This document shows, piece after piece, positions 41,522-45,454 of a stretch of 45,454 nt of DNA (positions are counted from its first letter, which is position 1; each line of letters begins with the position of its first letter). Source of the DNA: a virus; the IMG/VR virus record IMGVR_UViG_3300008448_000164, positions 1 through 45,454 of that record; one strand, given 5' to 3'. The translations under genes were made by a program, and so were the position numbers. The notes under the pieces were generated by a model. It worked only from the letters and a program-made list of their open reading frames with translations. It was not told where the DNA came from and did not search any database.

Positions 41522-41836
41522 ATGGCATTACAAGTAACAGGTAGTTTTAAAAACGGATTTGCATCATATGTTGATCCTCAATTACAATTAATTCCTCATT
41601 TAACATACAGAAATAGTATAGCTATGGATGTACAAATTGTTATAGCAACTCCAGGTGAATCAGGAAGTATTAATTACAGTCAAGTAGGAACAATTCCTAT
41701 GTATCCACAAACATCAGAATTAATAGCACCTTCTGCATCTGTAGATCCTTATGCTGATTTAATATATTCTTTAGAAACATATATTATAACAAATCTTTCA
41801 GGTTCAAATCCAGATTGTGTTTTCAATCGTTTCTAA
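41522..41836 (+). CDS. Small structural-type protein
   Basis: A 104-aa protein. MALQVTGSFKNGFASYVDPQ, then LTYRNSIAMDVQIVIATPGE and VGTIPMYPQT, suggest a small all-beta fold. It is rich in Ser, Pro and Ile and has one Cys near the end. The VTGSF start is similar in style to the fibre proteins nearby, so it may be a fibre- or tail-associated protein. The family is not recognised. Confidence 0.6.
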   Translation: MALQVTGSFKNGFASYVDPQLQLIPHLTYRNSIAMDVQIVIATPGESGSINYSQVGTIPMYPQTSELIAPSASVDPYADLIYSLETYIITNLSGSNPDCVFNRF

Positions 41837-41878
41837 TTTAAATTTGGAAATATAAAATAAGTTTATTAACGTTATATC

Positions 41879-42130
41879 ATGGAAACAATTAAATTAACAC
41901 AAGAAGAAATTGATTCATTAAAATCAATTCAAGAAGCAAACAACAACTTAATGATTAATTTTGGTCAATTAGAAATGACTTTTCAATCATTACAATTACA
42001 AAAAGAAAGTCTAATTGGAACATTAGCTAATCTTAAAAACAAAGAAACCGAAATTGGTACTAAGTTACAAGAAAAATATGGTAATGGTAACATTAACCTA
42101 GAAACTGGAGAATTTACCACAACAAATTAG
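41879..42130 (+). CDS. Small coiled-coil protein
   Basis: An 83-aa protein, nearly all helix: QEEIDSLKSIQEANNNLMIN and QLQKESLIGTLANLKNKETE show heptad-like spacing of Leu and Ile, ending in a short non-helical tail (LETGEFTTTN). It may be a trimeric or dimeric assembly factor for tail or fibre. I do not recognise a family. It has its own gap with an A-rich leader but no motif copy upstream. Confidence 0.6.
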   Translation: METIKLTQEEIDSLKSIQEANNNLMINFGQLEMTFQSLQLQKESLIGTLANLKNKETEIGTKLQEKYGNGNINLETGEFTTTN

Positions 42131-42148
42131 TTTTTGACAGAGACTTAG

Positions 42149-42158
42149 ATATTTATTA
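42149..42158 (+). promoter_or_regulatory. ATATTTATTA intergenic motif
   Basis: ATATTTATTA, 33 bases before the tail sheath ATG at 42192, the widest spacing seen. Confidence 0.5.
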
Positions 42159-42191
42159 TCAAACAAATAATAAACTTAAATCTAAGCAAAC

Positions 42192-43907
42192 ATGGCAGAA
42201 ACATTATTATCTCCAGGAGTTCTTTCATTAGAGAACGATCAATCACAAGTAACACAAGGTCCAGTTACTGTGGGAGCAGCTATTATAGGCCCAACAGTTA
42301 AAGGCCCAGTTGAAATACCTACAGTTGTTACTTCATATAGTGATTACGTAAATAAATTCGGTTCAACATTTGTAAGTGGTGGTGATGTATATTCATATTT
42401 TACATCAATCACTGCTTACAACTATTTTAATAATGGTGGTGAATCATTATTAGTAGCAAGAATAGTAAGCGGAGCTTACACATCAGCTACATCTTCATTT
42501 GTATCAGGTTCAACTGCCGGAGCTGTAGCTTCTGGTAGTACAATTGTGTTAGAAACACTTTCTGAAGGAGCTATTATGAATAGCACTAGCCCATTAATTA
42601 GTGGTTCATTAACTAGTGGTTCATCTGATAATTTAAGATGGGAAATTGTAGCGCCTGATACTTCATCAGGTACCTTTGGATTATTAATCCGTCAAGGTAA
42701 TGATACTACAAATTCTAAAGTAGTATTAGAAACATGGACTAATTTATCATTAGATCCTAAATCACCAAACTTTGTATCTAGAGTAATAGGTGATTATACA
42801 TTAAATTACAATTCTACAAGCAATCAAATCGAAATTTCAGGTTCTTATCCTAACGCTTCAAAATATGTAAGAGTAAAATCAGCTATATTAACACCAGATT
42901 ATCTTGATAATAATGGTTTACCTAAAGCTCAATTTACAGGATATGTTCCATTAGCTCAAAGTGGTTCATTTGGTAGTGCGGTTGGTAGTATGGAAACAGC
43001 TAATAATAACAAATATTATGAAAGCATTACAGATACAAACTCACAAGGTGCTGTAGCAGCTAACTATGCTAACATGATCAACTTATTATCAAATCAAGAT
43101 GATTATAGATTCAATGTATTATTAACACCAGGTTTAGTAAATAATTTTGCTAGTCACGCTAATTCTATTTCAAATATTATAACTAACACTCAAAATAGAG
43201 GTGATAATTTATTTGTACTTGATTTAGTAGGATATGGTTCATCAGTAACAACAGTAGTTGGACAAGCTGCTTCACGTGATAGTTCATATGCTGCTTCATA
43301 TTGGCCATGGTGTCAAATACAAGACCCAAGTTCAGGTAAAAATGTTTGGGTTCCAGCTTCAGTATTAATCGCAGGTGTTTATGCTTATAATGATAAAGTA
43401 GCTGAACCTTGGTTTGCACCAGCAGGTATTAGCCGTGGTGGATTAGGTACAGTAATTCGTGCTGAACAAAAATTATCACAAGCAAATCGTGATTCATTAT
43501 ATCAAGGTAAAGTAAATCCAATCGCTACATTCCCTGGAACTGGTACTGTAGTATATGGTAACAAAACATTACAAACTAAAGCATCAGCTCTTGATCGTGT
43601 AAATGTTCGTAGATTATTAATTTCATTAAAATCATATATTGGTCAAGTAGCAAATACATTAGTATTTGAACAAAACACTGTAGCAACAAGAAATCAATTC
43701 TTAGCTCAAGTTAATCCATACTTAGAATCAGTTCAACAAAGACAAGGTGTATATGCGTTTAGAGTAGTAATGGATGAAAGTAATAACACACCAGATGTAA
43801 TTGATAGAAATCAATTAGTAGGTGCTATTTATTTACAACCAACTAAAACTGCTGAATTTATCTATCTGAACTTTAATTTAACAGCAACAGGAGCTACATT
43901 CGCGTAA
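42192..43907 (+). CDS. Tail sheath protein, T4 gp18-like
   Basis: A 571-aa contractile sheath subunit. LLSPGVLSLENDQSQVTQGP at the N-terminus, then GAAIIGPTVKGPVEIPTVVT, ESLLVARIVSGAY, AYNDKVAEPWFAPAGISRGG, DRVNVRRLLISLKSYIGQVA, and the C-terminal strand region (AEFIYLNFNLTATGATF) are the conserved blocks of phage tail sheaths. The length is a little shorter than T4 gp18. It is followed by the tube gene in the usual order, far from the terminase-portal block where T4 places it. Confidence 0.95.
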   Translation: MAETLLSPGVLSLENDQSQVTQGPVTVGAAIIGPTVKGPVEIPTVVTSYSDYVNKFGSTFVSGGDVYSYFTSITAYNYFNNGGESLLVARIVSGAYTSATSSFVSGSTAGAVASGSTIVLETLSEGAIMNSTSPLISGSLTSGSSDNLRWEIVAPDTSSGTFGLLIRQGNDTTNSKVVLETWTNLSLDPKSPNFVSRVIGDYTLNYNSTSNQIEISGSYPNASKYVRVKSAILTPDYLDNNGLPKAQFTGYVPLAQSGSFGSAVGSMETANNNKYYESITDTNSQGAVAANYANMINLLSNQDDYRFNVLLTPGLVNNFASHANSISNIITNTQNRGDNLFVLDLVGYGSSVTTVVGQAASRDSSYAASYWPWCQIQDPSSGKNVWVPASVLIAGVYAYNDKVAEPWFAPAGISRGGLGTVIRAEQKLSQANRDSLYQGKVNPIATFPGTGTVVYGNKTLQTKASALDRVNVRRLLISLKSYIGQVANTLVFEQNTVATRNQFLAQVNPYLESVQQRQGVYAFRVVMDESNNTPDVIDRNQLVGAIYLQPTKTAEFIYLNFNLTATGATFA

Positions 43908-43922
43908 TTTTTAAACCTAATA

Positions 43923-43932
43923 ATATTTATAA
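43923..43932 (+). promoter_or_regulatory. ATATTTATAA intergenic motif
   Basis: ATATTTATAA, 19 bases before ATG 43952. Confidence 0.5.
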
Positions 43933-43951
43933 TAAATAAATAATAAATAAC

Positions 43952-44440
43952 ATGCCAGTATTAAATCCAAACGAAATATTTTTCACAGCATTTGAACCTA
44001 AACAACAAAATAGATTCATAATGTATATTGATGGTTTTCCATCATATATGGTTAAGGGTGTTAGCGCAGTAACATTAACTCAAGATACAGTTAAATTAAA
44101 CCACATGAACGTAGCTCGTTACGTTAAAGGTAAATCAAACTGGGGCCCAATAACATTCACACTATTCGATCCTATCACTCCTTCAGGTGCTCAATCAGTA
44201 ATGGAATGGGTACGTTTACATCATGAATCTGTAACAGGTCGTAACGGTTACTCAGATTTTTATAAAAAAGATCTAACATTCAACGTAATTGGTCCTGTAG
44301 GTGATATTGTTAGTGAATGGATTATCAAAGGTGCTTTAATTACTGAAGCTAATTTCGGTGAATATAGCTGGGATAATGAATCAGTAGCTCAAAACATCAC
44401 AATGACTGTTCAACCTGATTATTGCGTTCTTAATTTCTAA
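43952..44440 (+). CDS. Tail tube protein, T4 gp19-like
   Basis: A 162-aa protein of the usual tube size. NRFIMYIDGFPSYMVKGVSA, then WGPITFTLFDPITPSGAQSV, LHHESVTGRNGYSDFYKKDL and GALITEANFGEYSWDNESVA are clear gp19 family blocks. Hexameric rings of this protein stack to form the inner tube through which DNA passes. It directly follows the sheath and is followed by a strong terminator. Confidence 0.94.
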   Translation: MPVLNPNEIFFTAFEPKQQNRFIMYIDGFPSYMVKGVSAVTLTQDTVKLNHMNVARYVKGKSNWGPITFTLFDPITPSGAQSVMEWVRLHHESVTGRNGYSDFYKKDLTFNVIGPVGDIVSEWIIKGALITEANFGEYSWDNESVAQNITMTVQPDYCVLNF

Positions 44441-44470
44441 AATTACTTTTCCCGAAGTATACAGAAAGTT

Positions 44471-44499
44471 AGCTTGGCTTTTAGCCAAGCTTTCTTTAT
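44471..44499 (+). terminator. Rho-independent terminator after the tube gene
   Basis: Stem AGCTTGGCT, loop TTT, stem AGCCAAGCT (9 perfect pairs), then TTCTTTAT. The presence of this hairpin rules out the longer frame starting at 44474. Confidence 0.88.
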
Positions 44500-44504
44500 C
44501 TTAT

Positions 44505-44513
44505 ATATTTATA
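44505..44513 (+). promoter_or_regulatory. ATATTTATA intergenic motif
   Basis: ATATTTATA just behind the terminator and 23 bases before ATG 44537; a promoter here would restart transcription for the baseplate genes. Confidence 0.55.
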
Positions 44514-44536
44514 TTAAACGTTATAACAAACAATTT

Positions 44537-45268
44537 ATGAGTAATTTCCCAACCGAAGTTATAGAACTTCCATCAAAAGGATTAGTATATCCTGAATCAA
44601 ACCCATTATCTTCAGGCAAAATAGAGATGAAATATATGACTGCCCGTGAAGAAGATATTCTTACAAATCAATCTTATATTAAACAAGGTATTGTATTAGA
44701 CAAACTATTACAGTCACTTATTGTATCTAAAATTAACTACAATGACTTATTAATAGGTGATAAAAATGCTGTATTAATAGCATCACGTATTTTAGGTTAT
44801 GGTAAAGATTATAGTTTTAAATATAAAGGTGAAGAAGTTAATGTTGATTTAACTCAAATTGAAAATAAAATTATAGATGAATCATTATTTATTAAAGGTA
44901 AAAATGAATTTGCATTTAAAGTGCCATCTACTTCAGATGTACTTACATTTAAATTATTAACTATAAATGATGAAAATAAAATAGACCAAGAAGTAGAATC
45001 ATTAAAGAAAATAGGTCAAAATACAGAAAAATCAACTCGTTTAAAACATATGATTACTTCTATCAATGGTGATAAAGAAAGTAAATCTATACGTGAATAT
45101 GTTGATAATTACTTATTAGCTAAAGACGCTTTAGCTCTTCGCGCTTATATTAACAAAATACAACCAGATGTTGATTTAACAGTAACTGTTAATACTTCGA
45201 ATGGCCCAGTGGAGGGGGTGTCAATGCCGATAGGGCTTGACTTTTTTTGGCCTGACTTTGGAGCATAG
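44537..45268 (+). CDS. Baseplate protein, T4 gp26-like
   Basis: A 243-aa protein read from ATG 44537. The opening VIELPSKGLVYPESNPLSSG and KMTARxED-like MKYMTAREEDILTNQSYIKQ, followed by LDKLLQSLIV and LIASRILGYGKDYSFKYKG, match the T4 base plate protein family (gp26). T4 gp26 takes part in baseplate hub assembly. The frame extends upstream to 44474 but that part overlaps the terminator and looks noncoding. The ending (VSMPIGLDFFWPDFGA) is typical. Confidence 0.82.
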   Translation: MSNFPTEVIELPSKGLVYPESNPLSSGKIEMKYMTAREEDILTNQSYIKQGIVLDKLLQSLIVSKINYNDLLIGDKNAVLIASRILGYGKDYSFKYKGEEVNVDLTQIENKIIDESLFIKGKNEFAFKVPSTSDVLTFKLLTINDENKIDQEVESLKKIGQNTEKSTRLKHMITSINGDKESKSIREYVDNYLLAKDALALRAYINKIQPDVDLTVTVNTSNGPVEGVSMPIGLDFFWPDFGA

Positions 45269-45269
45269 G

Positions 45270-45454
45270 ATGATTTTATTTAATCAAATTCACGAAATAA
45301 TATTTCATGGTAATGGTGGATATGATTATGAAACAGTGTATAACATGCCTATATGGTTACGAAAATTTACTTTTAATAAATTAAAAGAACATTATCAACC
45401 ATCAGATGAGGATGATGTTATAAGTAAATCAAAACAAGCAATGAAAACAGCTCA
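45270..45454 (+). CDS. Start of a baseplate/chaperone-type gene (partial)
   Basis: An open frame starting at ATG 45270, one base after the previous stop, and running off the window end (61 codons visible). It reads MILFNQIHEIIFHGNGGYDY, then NMPIWLRKFTFNKLKEHYQ, then a charged helix. The MPIWLR-x-FT-x-x-x-I/L-K pattern occurs in small phage proteins downstream of baseplate or tail-assembly genes. Incomplete; the function is not assigned. Confidence 0.7.
   Translation, partial: MILFNQIHEIIFHGNGGYDYETVYNMPIWLRKFTFNKLKEHYQPSDEDDVISKSKQAMKTA

Noticed and set aside
2-45268. Stop-codon reassignment as in some gut phages
   Set aside because: TAA, TAG and TGA all end genes at sensible positions (for example TAG at 33867 and 42130, TGA at 3081 and 4736), and homologous proteins are full length without it.

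Overview
This window is part of the genome of a large, strongly AT-rich, T4-like myovirus that probably infects a member of the Bacteroidota (Flavobacteriia-like). The virion genes are recognisable T4 homologues: large terminase, portal, prohead protease, scaffold, major capsid protein, neck proteins gp13/gp14/gp15, tail sheath gp18, tail tube gp19 and a gp26-type baseplate protein. The host inference rests on three things. Start codons are preceded by A-rich leaders with almost no Shine-Dalgarno sequence. A 55-aa protein closely resembles the small histone H1-like (Hc1) proteins of Bacteroidota. The fibre and envelope-protein styles fit phages of that phylum. All supported genes lie on the + strand, packed end to end, many with ATGA or TAATG stop/start overlaps. 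Stop usage (TAA, TAG, TGA) is standard.

Layout. 1-1078: two tandem related structural-type proteins, the first cut by the window edge. 1081-7576: a nucleic-acid and nucleotide block with a GIY-YIG-like nuclease, a DnaG/gp61-type primase, a RecB-like PD-(D/E)XK nuclease, a P-loop kinase, a three-part fusion (nucleotidyltransferase, HExxH, HAD nucleotidase), a zinc-ribbon protein and a small membrane protein. 7605-13394: mostly unrecognised proteins, many starting with a short amphipathic helix that ends in a T4-type prohead-protease site ([L/I]-x-E), plus the histone-like protein and a run of Cys-rich small proteins. 13509-16158: an FAD-dependent dehydrogenase, a DUF6884-like protein and a NadR-type P-loop kinase. 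16181-26686: a further internal-type protein, an envelope (spanin-like) protein, then terminase, portal, core proteins, protease, scaffold and capsid protein. 26766-29241: accessory virion proteins, including a BspA-like leucine-rich-repeat protein bracketed by a duplicated terminator/motif cassette. 29305: PhoH-like ATPase. 30004-33867: fibre genes, one with about 32 YadA-like SHAEG repeats. 33900: a glycosyltransferase. 35074-38058: neck and tail-completion genes. 38058-41441: a long fibre ending in an S74 intramolecular chaperone. 41522-45454: small proteins, sheath, tube, gp26-like protein and a cut-off ORF.

The most interesting reading is that 1.5-23 kb encodes a large set of proteins with N-terminal capsid-targeting sequences like those of the T4 internal proteins. 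They would be drawn into the prohead with the scaffold, trimmed by the gp21-type protease and possibly injected with the DNA. Three observations support this: the repeated [L/I]-x-E leaders, a LAGLI motif shared between two leaders and the scaffold C-terminus, and a Gly/Ala-rich motif just after the presumed cleavage site that a 107-aa core protein shares with the major capsid protein. A second pattern is an ATATTTAT[A/T]A motif that recurs in about 20 intergenic gaps a short distance before start codons. It is a candidate late promoter or initiation signal of this phage lineage.
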